Below are positions 1 to 11,489 of a stretch of DNA of 64,000 bases, in pieces. The stretch spans positions 101,175,354 through 101,239,353 of the forward strand of contig OY821521.1 of NCBI GenBank assembly GCA_963682025.1, read 5' to 3'. The notes beneath the pieces are model-generated. The model was not told the DNA's origin and did no database searches. It saw nothing but the letters and a program-made list of their open reading frames with translations. Position 1 is the stretch's first letter; each line of letters starts with the position of its first letter. Both the position numbers and the translations under genes were made by a program. Source of the DNA: Cordilura impudica. Its lineage: Eukaryota; Arthropoda; Insecta; Diptera; Scathophagidae.

Positions 1-842
1 CGAAACAACAAAAACCCATATATTTTGTGCATAAAGTTTAATATTAAATGTGCTTTTCTAAAATGCCTATATATTTTTTCTCATTCATTTCTGACCATCT
101 TCAATGTAAATTTACCAAAGTTTTTTTTATTGCAATATGTATATAAAACTTAAAAATTTAATATTTTTTATTGTGTATTAACTTATTATTCTGCGATTTT
201 CATTACATCACAAAATGTTACAAATTGGCACTACTGTTTCAAAAACAGAAAACTTCTAAATCAGTTGAAAACAGTTGATCTGTAAAACTGTGTGTGAAAT
301 TGTGTCAAATAAAATTACAAATATTAATAAATATAATAATACATATATATATATTTTATTAATTTTGTTAAGAATTAGCACAAAATTGATTTTCCATTTT
401 GCATTTCATTTATAAAGAATTCTGCCATATTTTGTTAAAGGGAAAATCCATTTTTGTTATATTAAAAAAAAACAGACGTGCATTTAATTTTTCCGTGACA
501 GCCTCAATAATTGCGTAGATGCCACCACAATATTTTTTGTAATTAAAACAGTTGATCTGTAAAAATGTGTGTGAAATTGTGTCAAATAAAATTACAAATA
601 TTAATAAATATAATAATACATATAAATATATTTTATTAATTTTGTTAAGAATTAGCACAAAATTGATTTTCCATTTTGCATTTCATTTATAAAGAATTCT
701 GCCATATTTTGTTAAAGGGAAAATCCATTTTTGTTATATTAAAAAAAACAGACTTGAATTTAATTTTTCCGTGACTGCCTCAATAATTGCGTAGATGCCA
801 CCACAATATTTTTTCTAATTAAATATTAACCAATATCTAACT
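1..842. repeat. Interior fragment of large HINE-A family with local tandem duplication
   Basis: No gene is visible. A unit of about 278 bp is repeated in tandem (about 269-546 and 547-822): both copies carry AACAGTTGATCTGTAAAA at the left and GTAGATGCCACCACAATATT near the right. Related sequence recurs inside the large unit at 7172-11424 (about 8880-9010), and TTCTGCGATTTT with the following CACAAAATGTTACAAATTG recurs near 1547 and 40090. This stretch is therefore probably the interior of another copy of the same repeat family whose 5' end lies left of the window. Short reading frames here are AT-rich noise. Confidence 0.6.
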
Positions 843-987
843 AGAATTATGATTTATTATACCCTCCACTCCAGTGTGCAGAGGGTATATATAAGTTTGT
901 CATTCCGTTTGTAATAATTAGAAAAAAAATTCTGGACCCCATAAAATATATATATTTGTGATCCTTATAACAAGCGAAGTTGATATA

Positions 988-1058
988 ACGATGTCCGTCT
1001 GTCCGTCTGTCCGGCTGTCCGTCTGTCCGTCTGTCCGTCTGTCCGTCTGTCCGTCTGT
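988..1058 (+). repeat. GTCC/GTCT microsatellite inside HINE-A
   Basis: This is a run of GTCCGTCT-type octamers with one GTCCGGCT variant. Its homologue in copy B is at about 39538-39600 and a much shorter run is at 7308-7331, so repeat number differs between copies. A GTCY tract at this position is a known mark of dipteran mini-me/DINE-1 elements. Confidence 0.8.
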
Positions 1059-1949
1059 GGAAATCACGATGACGGCTTCAATCGGATAGCTAGGGTGCTC
1101 CTTGGTATAAAAAATGATTCACTAACATCCTGAGAAGTTTGCTATTTAAAATCGTCCAAATCGGTTAATCTGGTCCCGAGAATTGAGCGAAGAATTAAAA
1201 AGTCATGAGAAAATATGATTTGAATATGTGTTCTTGTGATAACGCCCTCAATAGGGCAGATAGGGCGCTTGTTTTTAGTGAGGATGATTCACTAACATCT
1301 TGAAAAGGTTCCTGTTTTTAAATCATGACAATAGGTTTCATAGGTGCCGAGAAATCACTGAAAAGGTAAAAAAAAATATGACGTTTTCCTATATTGTTTT
1401 CCTAAATTTTGTATTTTGTCATAGCTGTGCATGTTGTTTTTGTGGTCGTTGTGTTAATAATATAAAAATTCATCAATATCAATATTTTTTGGTGTAATAT
1501 TTAAGTTAATTAATTAATAAAAGAAACTATATAAAATCAATATCAATATTCTGCGATTTTTATAACATCACAAAATGTTACAAATTGATACATACTGCTG
1601 TTGCCAATATCAAAATACTATAAATAATATTCATATATTTTGTATATGTATATCCATAATAAGCGCATATTAAAATAAATCGGTATTTTATTTTATTTTT
1701 ACAAAATTCTGAAATTTTTAGAGTTGAAAAAATAGTATGGTTTTAAGAGTTGTATTTTTAGTACTTGTATAAACCCTGCATACTTGCTTTCAAAAGTAGT
1801 AGGTAGGTAGGTAAGCCATAAAATATTTATTTACCCTGTAAAAAAAATTGTTGTTTAGAAAAATACTATTTTTTGTCAGATGTTAAAAAAAGATGTTAAT
1901 TAAAATAAATTTTTAAACTTTGTTATTTAATGTCGGGACGGAGGCAAAC

Positions 1950-2210
1950 GCCATTCCGAAAATTTTGTTTCAACAGTTATCCACATTAAGAATAACCGCG
2001 GAGCTCAACTCAATCAATGTGCAATGATCGAGCCTTGCCCTGGGAAACATGCGTTTATGCTTTTCTTAACACAAACGCCATTCCCAACTACCAAAAATTT
2101 TTGACACGAGCTATTCACATTATGAATAGTCGCGGAGCTCAACTCAATCATAGTGCAATGATGAAGCTTCGCCCTGGGAAACATATATTCATGCTTTTCT
2201 TAGCACAAAC
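1950..2210 (+). repeat. 127-bp tandem duplication within the large unit
   Basis: Two units run 1950-2076 and 2077-2210. Each starts GCCATTCC, contains CGCGGAGCTCAACTCAATCA and CCCTGGGAAACAT, and ends near GCACAAAC. The same pair occurs in copy B at about 40477-40736, so the duplication predates spread of the unit. An open frame spanning the units is a by-product of the repeat and resembles no protein I recognise. Confidence 0.75.
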
Positions 2211-3217
2211 CGAACTTCTTATGGCACATTAAAAATAAACTAATTGAGAAGTACAATTCATCATTACGCTGTATTATAATACTATTTTCTTATTTTACTA
2301 GTAGCTAGTAAACAAACTGATCGTATCATTGTGAACGAAATAGAATTGAAATTGTATGCAGATTTGTTTTACTTAAAAAACCTGTTTCTACAGATAGTGA
2401 ATAAAATCCCAGTAAGCATTTTATGCAATAAATGATCATTTGACTCATATGTGCTATTAAAACAGTTATAAATGCGCCCTTTTGCTGATCACAAAATATT
2501 CTTTTGTTGGGATTAAATATTACCTTACCCGCGAATCTTCTTGAGAGTCCTTTTTATCCGCTTTTCTAATCAGTTTCGACTCATTTTTGAGTCTTATTTA
2601 ATGTAATTTTTCTATAAATCACTTTCTAAGAGAAAGCAAAAATCATTATCTAGTCTTTTTCTAATAGCGCATATGATTAATCAGTTTTTAATTATCAAAA
2701 GTGCTCGAAGAAGACACAGTAAGGTATTTTTTGTTAAAACAATCTTCGAAATGATGACTGGGATATCGTATATTTTTGTTAATACACAAACATATGCATA
2801 GCAGCACGAGTAAACCGAACTCAAATTGGCTTCTTATATGTATACAGCCGCACAAAAATGAAAATACTCACCAAAGAGTAAAGTAAGCAACAATTTCATT
2901 CAGTCTTATGGAAGCTTTTGAACAAAGCAAGTCTATGTCGCGTTGTCTTGTGAATTTTTACATTGTTTTTTAATAGGTACTAGTGATGCCAGGAGATTTT
3001 TTCAGAAATCTCTACGCTTATGAAAAAAATTCCCTTTTTTCCCTACACTACTTTTTTTAAAATTTATTTTTAATTTGTACAATTTCAATTATGTAAAAAT
3101 AAAAAATAAGATAAAAATATCATGAGAATTACATAAGAATAATATAAAAAACATACAGATATTATAAAAAAAATATTTTTGCAATTTAAAATTTGCATTT
3201 AAAATTTACACAATTAA

Positions 3218-3716
3218 AGGTGTGTTTACACTATGTGTATTTTCCATATGTAAATTCAGTTTTACGATCCATACGTAATTCGGCGTGTGTGTCAAAATTG
3301 GCGTTTTACATACAATTCATCATTTTGCGATCAAACGTACATATGTATTTCCGTATGACATAACCTCTAAATGTAAACAACAGCTGATTTAATTTGTGAA
3401 TTTACAAAAAGTTATTGTTAAAAATAAAGTAATATATTTTTTATATTTTTTAATTGTTAATTAATATTAAACAATTTATTTTTCTTTCAATATTTATCTT
3501 TATAATTTACTCTGTTTTTCTTTCGCCACAAGCAGTATTGTATTTTAATATGGTTGTCATGCCAAAATAGAACCTGCTCTAATTGAAAAATTTACATATG
3601 TTTTGCCAAATGTGTTGTACATAAACAGTTTTTGAAACGGTTCACACTATGTGTACAAATTGCATGTGCTAAAACAATAAGAAAAACACAAGCAAAACAC
3701 ATAGTGTGAACGCAGC
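3218..3716. mobile_element. TTAA-flanked MITE (copy A)
   Basis: This element of about 499 bp is bounded by TTAA (3214-3217 and 3717-3720). Its ends are inverted: AGGTGTGTTTACACTATGTG at the left, and the complement of the right end reads GCTGCGTTCACACTATGTG. The interior is homologous, on the opposite strand, to the better preserved element at 12791-13279. A TTAA target suggests a piggyBac- or Kolobok-type system, but no transposase is present, so the superfamily is open. Confidence 0.7.
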
Positions 3717-3778
3717 TTAATTAAAATGGCTTGCAAATGAGATGTTACAACTCAAACAGAATATTTGTTCTTGGTTTT

Positions 3779-4953
3779 CAGTGTTGCCGTTTTAGCTTTT
3801 TAGTTGCTAGATTTAGCAACTTTTTTTTGTCGTTTAGCATCCAAAATTTATCAAAAGATGCTAGATGCTAACTTAGAATCTTTTATTAATAAAATGTTGC
3901 TTTTAGCATCTTTTAATGGTATTGATATGTTTTTATTTCTCAAAGTGTAGTACAGTAATTTTGTGTACTACTCCTTTTACCACTCTGCTCGTTTCTTTCA
4001 ACAAATATAACAAAACATTTTGAAATAGAAGAATGTAAACACCAACAACAGTTTTTAATGAATTTGAAAGTCGATTGCCAAAAAATATTATTGTATTAAA
4101 AAAATGCCAAAATTTTCAATACAAAACACATTAAAACGGGTAAAAGAACAGATAACCAATATATTAGAAGAGTTTAAATTTATATCATCTGAAACAGAAA
4201 AAATTCAAATCCAATGGAGTTATATCACAGAACAAAACTGGGATACAACACTGAATACAACCTCTTTATGGATTGAAAAATTCTATTGGCGAAAATCCAT
4301 TTTAGGAATCAATATTTGTGTTGTCTATATTAGTTTTGTCTTTCTCAAAAGCCGAAGTTGAACGTTTGTTTAGCTTAATAGCTTTAGTTAAAAGCAAACT
4401 TCGAACAGAATAAAATCCGAGTTGTTATGTTCTGTAATACGTATAAAAGAAGGATTGAAATTGAAAAATTGGTGCTGTCACACTTACAATATACCGAGCG
4501 ATGTCGTTGATAAGAGTCGATCGTCAGAAATATATCAGAGCCAAGAAGAACTTGAAGATGAAGACATCACAGAAATGTTAGATTCCATAAACCAATTATT
4601 CTAATATAATCGTATCTTTTGATAATGTAATTTCTGTTATATTTTAAATAAAAAAAAAAATCCCTCTAAAATTAAAAATATTTAATTTAAGTTTAAAATA
4701 AACTCAATTTGATGTTAATAAAAATTTCAGATGAAATCCAAAATAATTTTAATTAAAAATTAAAAAATATAAATCGAAACATATGTTTTATATTAATTTT
4801 TCGATTTAAAAACCAAAGAATTTATTAATAAGTATATAATTTTTCAGTATAAAGGTAATGAAATTTGAAAAAAAAAAAATTAGCATCCAGTACGTTTAAG
4901 CATCTTTTTTTTGCAATTTAGCATCTTTACAATTTCAAATTATGGCAATACTG
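3779..4953 (+). mobile_element. hAT deletion derivative (copy A)
   Basis: The ends are CAGTGTTGCC and GGCAATACTG, which are inverted repeats. The flanking octamers are TTGGTTTT (left) and TTGGGTTT (right). The copy-B counterpart has a perfect TTGGTTTT on both sides, the 8-bp target duplication expected of hAT elements. Subterminal TAGCATC/AGCAACT motifs are repeated near both ends. At about 1.17 kb it is too short for a complete hAT transposase, and only a C-terminal coding remnant remains. Confidence 0.85.
4104..4604 (+). pseudogene. hAT transposase C-terminal remnant
   Basis: A frame from 4104 (MPKFSIQNTLKRVK...) runs to about 4320. A frame change then leads into FSKAEVERLFSLIALVKSKL (about 4345-4404), the hallmark hAT dimerisation motif. 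A stop and a further frame change precede RIKEGLKLKNWCCHTYNIPS and an acidic tail ending QLF. The catalytic N-terminal two thirds of a typical hAT transposase are absent. Copy B (43980-44478) has the same arrangement with slightly different indels. No function is expected beyond possible mobilisation of the element in trans. Confidence 0.8.
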
Positions 4954-5511
4954 TTGGGTTTAAAAGATTTTTTATAACAGTGGTTATAAGCATGTATACT
5001 TAGATCTGATTTATCGCATATTAATATATTTTCAAAAGCCTTGCATTTGCATTTATAGTCGTCACCTTTGACCTGCTCCAGCCATCCATTAGCTTCTCGT
5101 CTCTCAACTAACTGAAGCAAAATCTTTATGTTCTGTATTTCTTTGATGTGTTTTCAGCATCATCGAAAAACGAATCGGACATTTTTCTAAAATTAATTAT
5201 GTTTCTAAATTAATTATGCTCAAATTTATAATATTTTAATGTTATGCACAAAACAGTGTTTTATACTTGTCATTGTTATTAAAGAATCCACATATTTACT
5301 TCCTTCATATTATGGAGTTATTACCAGACTTAAAAAGACTTTAAAGTTTAAAATTGAAAAAAATTATGCGATATTTAACAAATACATTCAAAATAGTTTT
5401 GACTGAAATTTTTGGCAGTTTTAGTTTTGCCTTGTATCAGTAAAATGTTCAGATATTAACTAAAAAAAAACAGTTTGTTAAATATTTTCATCTTAATTAT
5501 CTTAATTAATT
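4954..5511. other. AT-rich remainder of large unit, no gene
   Basis: This sequence between the hAT insertion and the truncation point is shared with copy B (44824-45372). I see no coding potential, RNA gene or further repeat in it. Confidence 0.6.
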
Positions 5512-6013
5512 TGAGAATCGGTCCATGTTCAGACCTAGCCCCCATACAAATTACCCATATGAAATCGACATAAATTGCCATAAGATCCAAATTGCCATAT
5601 AGATCTTACTCAAATTGGGTTTATATGCATTCATTACATCCACTAATGAGTAGTCCAAAAATGATCCCTTTGACCCCATATAGAACTGCTTCCCGATCTT
5701 CACTTAAATCTATTAAAAAACAAAAATATTGCACTGATTCTTCTCAAATTTTGTTTGTACATATTTTTGCAAAATACAAGAGACTTTACCAAACATGATC
5801 AGGATCGGTCCATTTTTAGACCTAGTCCCTTTATAGATATAGCATCCGATATGAACTTTTTCATATCTGCAGCCAAAAAAATTAATAAAAATCCCACTCA
5901 AATTTGGTTTTTGCTTATTTTCAATGTCCAGTTAGTTGGGCCTAAGAGATAGGGTTTCTAAACGCATGGTATAGGGTATCGTATAGTCGGTCTAGACCGT
6001 CTCTTACTTGTTT
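5512..6013 (+). mobile_element. HINE-B, 5'-truncated
   Basis: It begins inside the family consensus (GAGAATCGGTCCATG, matching 6310 onward in the next copy). It ends with the GGTATAGGGTATCGTATAGTC region, a decayed GGTCTAGACCG hairpin and CTCTTACTTGTTT. It directly replaces the 3' end of large-unit copy A and lies head to tail with the next HINE-B, about 10 bp away. The open frames here are repeat sequence, not genes. Confidence 0.8.
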
Positions 6014-6023
6014 AATTTAATTT

Positions 6024-6814
6024 ATTATACCCTATACCACTATGTGGTTTGGGTATAATGACTTTGTGCTGCTGTTTGTAACAACCAAAAATATTTGACC
6101 TAGACCCATCTTTAATTATACCGATCGAATCAGAATCATTTTTTGAGTTGATTTAACAATGTCCGTCCGTCCGTCCGTCCGTCCGTCCGTCTGTGTGTCC
6201 ATGTAAAGCTTGTAATCAAACTGCAGGTCGCAAATATGAATATATTTTGATGAAATTTGGTATATAAGCTTTTATCGGCCATGGGATGAATGCTATTGAA
6301 ACTGGTGAGAATCGGTCCATGTTCAGACCTAGCCCCCATACAAATTACCCCTATGAAATCGACATAAATTGCCATAAGTTCCAAATTATCATATAAATCT
6401 CAGTCAAATTGGGTTTGTATGTGTTTATTACATCCATTAATGAGTAGTCCAAAAATCATCCCTTTGGCCCCATATAGGGCTGCTTCCCGATCTTCACTTA
6501 AATCTATTAAAAAACAAAAATACTGCACAGATTTTTCTCAGATTTGGTTTGTATATATTTTTGCAAAATACAAGAGACTTTTCCAAACATGATCAGGATC
6601 GGTCCATTTTTGGACCTAGTCCCCATATAGATATAGCATCCGATATGAACTTTTTCATATCTGCAGCCAAAAAAATTAATAAAAATCCCACTCAAATTTG
6701 TTTTTTGCTTATTTTCTATGTCCAGTTAGTTGGGCCTAAGAGATAGGGTTTCTAAACGCATGGTATAGGGTATCGTATAGTCGGTCTAGACCGACTATAA
6801 TTTTCTTACTTGTT
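6024..6814 (+). mobile_element. HINE-B, complete copy
   Basis: The 5' end TATACCCTATACCACTATG forms a hairpin with GTGGTTTGGGTATA. A GTCC microsatellite lies at about 6160-6190. The 3' end carries the palindrome TAGTCGGTCTAGACCGACTA, then TTTTCTTACTTGTT. The length of about 790 bp and the structure match DINE-1-type Helentron derivatives. It is non-coding. Confidence 0.85.
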
Positions 6815-7171
6815 ATTTATGACATATTTAAATAATATCTCAGACTTAACACAAATCGTATTCAAGTTGAAAAAATGTTTGGTCTCAAGTGGAGAAAAGT
6901 GTTGGATATCCAATTGAGAGTAAAAATGTTTCTCAAAGATTGGAAAAAATGTTAAGTCTCAACTTGATGTCAAGTTGAAAGCAAACAAGGAGAAAAATTG
7001 TTCAACCCAAGTTGAGAATTACATTTGACATCAATTTAAGAACTTAACTTTTCTTCAACATTGGAGAAATAATATTTCAATGCATACTGGGGAATGACCG
7101 AAACTAACACATAAACAGTTTTTTCCTATTTGAAAAACATATGACTGCCATTGTTGCTGTTGTAGAGTTGT
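6815..7171. other. Non-coding spacer with degenerate CTCAACTTGA-like repeats
   Basis: AAGTTGAGA/TCTCAACTTG motifs recur irregularly on both strands between about 6860 and 7080. There is no gene; this is probably a decayed simple repeat. Confidence 0.4.
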
Positions 7172-8038
7172 TATACCCTCCACTCCAGTGTGTAGAGGGT
7201 ATATATAAGTTTGTCATTCCGTTTGTAATAATTAGAAAAAAAATTTTGGACCCCATAAAATTTATATATTTGTGATCCTTATAGCAACCGGAGTTGATAT
7301 AGCGATGTCCGTCTCTCCGTCTGTCCGTCTGTGGAAATCACGATGACGGCATCAATCCGGCAGCTAGGGTACTCGTTGACATAAAAATGATTCACTAACA
7401 TCCTGAGAAGTTTGCTATTTAAAATCGTCCAAATCGGTCGATTAGGGCCCGAGATTTGAATGAAGAACTAAAAAAGTCTTGAAAAAAAAACAATTTTCTA
7501 TGTTGTTCTTGTCACGATCACGCCCTCAATAGTGCAGCTACAGTGATCATTTTTAGTGAGAATGATTCACCAAATTCATGGAAAGATTTCTACTTCAAAA
7601 ATCATTAAAATCGGTAGAACAGGTCCAGGGAAATCTCTGAAAAAGTAAAAAAAAATGAAAAACATGATATTTCTATATTGTTCTTGTTGTTATTCTAAAT
7701 GTTGCATTGTTTTCATAGCTGGACTTGTTGTTTTTGTGGTCGTTATGGTAATAATATAACAAAAACAAACCCTTTGTACATTTTTTTATCAACTCTGGTA
7801 GAAAAATTTAAAAGTTTCCATTGTTTTGGCATCACTAAAAAAATATGTTAGATCATTTCTGTCATTGCCACAAGCCTGCCTGCAAAATTTCAGATCGATT
7901 GGGTCACGGGAAAGTGGTTAAAATCGATCCAAAATTTTTTCGACAAGCAGACACTACGAGTTAATATAAAGGGAGTAAAAATTCACCAACATCTAAAGCA
8001 AATAATGCTAAAATACCTAGTTGTTAATAAAAAAAACA

Positions 8039-8672
8039 ATTGGGCAATTCACAATGGGTAATGTATCGTTGTATCTCTTGTATCGTGTATCACTTTACAA
8101 TAGTGTAAAATTGTTGTCGGTAATTTTCACTGAAAAATCTGATACACGATCCAACTTCATTTGCTATGTTTAGTAAATGTTGTATATTGTATCATAACAT
8201 ATCAGTTCCAAGTGAATGCCAGTTTTTATGAAAAAGAAAAAACAAATACATAGAATATTATCAGCATAAATAATTATAAAATAAAATATGGCAAATAATG
8301 CATATAACGCAAATACATCGATAAGTTTATTTATATAAAAATTAATGTTTATATTTTTAGTATGTACATATTTTCTCTTTCAGTACCAACCAAAACATTT
8401 AACATTTTTTTTTTTTCATTATAAATTAAAATGTAAGAGGTACGTAACTAAAACTCCAGGGTATATCTCACGACCAAAAAGCAAACACTGACAAGTGTTT
8501 TCTCTTATACAAAATAGCAGAAGCGACGAAGCGATCTTTCCTCGTTGGATCGAAAATTACTAAAGAAAGCGTTTTACAATATGAAAATACAACTGAGTGT
8601 TCACAACAAATGATTGTATTGTGTATTTCAATACAACATACAATATACAACACCTGTTGTGAATTGCCCAAA
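8039..8672. mobile_element. TIR element, about 630 bp
   Basis: TTGGGCAATTCACAA at the left is matched by its exact complement TTGTGAATTGCCCAA at 8658-8672. Inner parts are only loosely inverted (repeated TGTATCGTGTATC/GTATTGTGTAT words). I cannot define an unambiguous target duplication and see no transposase, so the superfamily is undetermined. Confidence 0.55.
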
Positions 8673-9163
8673 TGTAAATTTAGCAAAAAAATTTATGTAT
8701 TAATTTATTTAAAGAGAAAAACACAAAAATAACGTTTGATGTTGTATTTTTTGTGTGTAATATTTAAATATACATACATACACATATTAAATAATACAAA
8801 TAATGTACATATATTATATATATGTATGTATGTATATTCATAGTAACTGCATGTTAGAAATAAATCGGTTATTTTAGTTACATAAAATTCTGCAGTATTT
8901 TGTTGTGGGGAAAATACATTTCTTTTGTATTAACAGAGTGTCACTTCATTTTGCTCAGCGTGACTATGCCACAGTAGATGCCGCCATAATTTTTGTTTGT
9001 TCTAATTAGCTTTGCAATAGTTATTTCTATTTTAACATGAATGTTAATATTTTCAACTAGATATCATACAGAACAATGTTAAGAGTATACACGGGTTGGT
9101 CTTTTATTTCATACGTTTTTTTCATTATTCTTTTACAAATATGAACATAAGTTTGGCATATTA

Positions 9164-9738
9164 CCCACCAATCTCACATCACACTGCAAGTTCGAAAAAC
9201 TCAATACACTCACATTTTTTTTACTAATACACACACATTTTCCGCAGTGGTCACACTAATGGCACCAAATTTTTCGTGCGAATAGTGGCAGACACTAACG
9301 ATGATTAATGTTACCCTGTTATAAATTTAATGCAAATTTACTGGATTCTGTAAAATTGTTATTAAAGTTTTAACTTGTTAAATCTATTATAATGATTTAT
9401 TTTTTGAAATGCGCATACAAAAACGCAAGTTTGTTAATTATAGAGCATAAATATTATTAACTATTATTAAAATAATACTAATAATAATAAATGTAAACAT
9501 TTTCCCTCAAACATGTGCCTGTATAATAAACTTGGTAACTCTACTTAAAATAAAATAAGAGAGAGAAGTATACAAATTTTTTCAAGTTTACGCTTCGACA
9601 ACATTTTAAAAATGAGATTGCAGTCAGATGTTTGAGCATAAAAATTAATGGCGATGGATTCGACTAATTCGAACAATTTTTCGTTGATAATACGTACACA
9701 ACGATTTTACAATTTCAGTGTGATGTGAGATTGGGGGG
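9164..9738. mobile_element. MITE with TTA target duplication, about 575 bp
   Basis: The terminal 23 bp (9164-9186 and 9716-9738) are inverted repeats with one mismatch and include CCAATCTCACATCACACTG. TTA flanks both ends (9161-9163, 9739-9741). A 3-bp TTA/TAA target with simple TIRs is typical of PIF/Harbinger-type MITEs. It is non-coding. Confidence 0.75.
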
Positions 9739-9741
9739 TTA

Positions 9742-11339
9742 ACTTTTTGTTGTCTTTACAAAATAGAGTTACCGAGTTCGTCAATGAGTTTTTTGCTTAC
9801 AAAACAGTTCTACATAGTTATATAGAATTATTATTCTGCTTTACCTATAAAATATCTGATTGCGATTACATCTAATTTTTAAAAATTGTTTATAATTAAT
9901 AAAGCATTATTATTCACATAAATACAAAATTTCACTTTTTAAATTTTCCATTCAAATTTAAGAAAATATCAATTATAATAAAAACTGAAAATAAAATTTC
10001 CAATTATAAATTAGAAAATATTAATTGAGTTTCAGAAAATCATATCAAAACGTCGGAAATAATAATTTTAAATTTAGAAATATCTTTACATTTAAAAATG
10101 TTTACATTTAAAAAAAATATTGCCATTCAGGAGATATTAATAACTTTTCAGTACCGCGATTCAGTAACTTCTTTTAACGATAGTCGAATTGTAAAAAAAA
10201 AGAAAATTGCAAAATTATCAGTAAAATTTTGAAACGATATTCGCTATTGTTAAAGTCAGCTGTTGTTGTTATCTAAACGACAACCATTTTTGTGTTGTTT
10301 ATCCAATCGATAAAAACTTAAATTTTTAGGTTGAAATGTCGTCATACATAAATAAAAATCATGAAATAGTGAAAATATTTTGCTTTAATTAAAAAACTTT
10401 TTTATATAAATAAAAAAATAATTAAATAGCATATTCAATTCATTATTTCATTTTCAAATAAATAAACAGATATATTAGTAAAAAAAATAAAGATATTAAA
10501 CATAAACATAAAATCATCGTGTCAAACACGAAGCAATTTGTTTTTTTCTATTCTTTGTGTTTTTCGCTTATTTTGACAGAGATGCCACTCCTTTACAATT
10601 TAAATAAATAGAAAAACAGATTTGTCGATATTAATTTAAATTCAATGAATTTAAGAAAACCTCAAATGATATTTAAGAATTGCTAACATAAAAATTGTTA
10701 CATAAGTAAACGTAATTTTATGAGAATGTTATTTTTATTTATATATAAAATTTCACAATTTTTTTTGGATGAAAATTTGAAGTTTTTCAGAAAATAAAGA
10801 TAACATTAAATTATTTTATTTAAAATGTTTGGGACTTTTCGTTTTTTGCGTTTTTCATCCCTAATTTGATTATTTATTATTATAAATTTATTCTCTATGT
10901 TTTCAAAATATGGCAATATTTTAAAAAAAAGTTGAGAGAGCTTTTTTTTTGGTTATTATTTTGTTACTCCATCCGACCTATATGGCCACAATGAAGAAAT
11001 ATTTGGCCAGTTAAAAGAAACTATACAGCCATCTCCAATTAGAACGATTTAATGCATATAGCCACTCTACACAACCATTACCTTTGCAATGGAGGTTAGG
11101 GCGAGCTATTTAATTAGCAAAAACTAAATTAAACGAGAAGTTATGTCATATAACCGGAAACGCATGCATATAGGTGTATAACCAAAATGCATGCCGATCA
11201 GCAACCACGATGACCAAAAAGCAAACACCGAAATAAATCCGAAATAATGAAAAGAAGAAAACCAACCCAAAGAATTTGTTGAAATAATTTGGTATTAAGT
11301 TTAACAAATTGTTTACTTTTTCATTTACATTTATTATCA
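9742..11339. other. AT-rich interior of large unit, no gene
   Basis: No open frame of note, RNA gene or clear TIR element is seen here. Several near-homopolymeric A/T stretches are present. Confidence 0.5.
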
Positions 11340-11489
11340 AGACTCAAACCGAGGTGGAGGGTATCAAAGATTCGGTGGAGGGTATCAAAGATTCGGCACA
11401 GCCGAATTTAACACTCTTACTTGTTTTTTAATTATTTTAATTTTTTGTATTAAAAAAAAAAAATTATAAAAACAATGAAACTAAAATTA

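Larger units (their letters stand above)
858..5511 (+). mobile_element. Large Helentron-like (HINE-A) unit, copy A, 3' end missing
   Basis: It starts at TATACCCTCCACTCC, a hairpin-forming 5' end (ATACCCTC...GAGGGTAT), followed by a GTCC/GTCT microsatellite at about 988-1058. This is the layout of DINE-1/mini-me elements. The sequence matches copy B (39401-45372) almost base for base from the same first nucleotide, apart from the mariner present only in copy B. Homology stops at 5511/5512, where a 5'-truncated HINE-B begins, so the 3' hairpin and CTTACTTGTT end are lost. Passengers are a 127-bp tandem repeat, a TTAA-flanked MITE and a hAT derivative. No Rep/helicase coding is seen, so it would be non-autonomous. 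The Helentron assignment rests on terminal structure, not on proteins. Confidence 0.7.
7172..11424 (+). mobile_element. Large Helentron-like (HINE-A) unit with both ends
   Basis: The 5' end TATACCCTCCACTCC is followed by a short GTCY tract (7308-7331) and HINE-A sequence to about 7990. The next HINE-A 3' end on the same strand is at 11340-11424: a GAGGGTATCAAAGATTCGG segment duplicated in tandem, the ATTCGGCACAGCCGAAT hairpin, then TTAACACTCTTACTTGTT. The interior shares segments with 1-842 and 1540-1700, which supports a single 4.25-kb unit, though 5' and 3' ends could come from separate insertions. It contains two TIR elements (8039-8672, 9164-9738) and no recognisable coding. Confidence 0.55.

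Noticed and set aside
988..1058. Regular short repeats that might suggest a CRISPR-like array
   Set aside because: The units are 8 bp without spacers, at a conserved position inside HINE elements, in a eukaryotic genome; this is a GTCY microsatellite.
2017..2232. 71-codon open frame, present also in copy B at 40543-40758
   Set aside because: It spans the 127-bp tandem repeat, shows internal repetition from the DNA duplication and matches no protein pattern I know.
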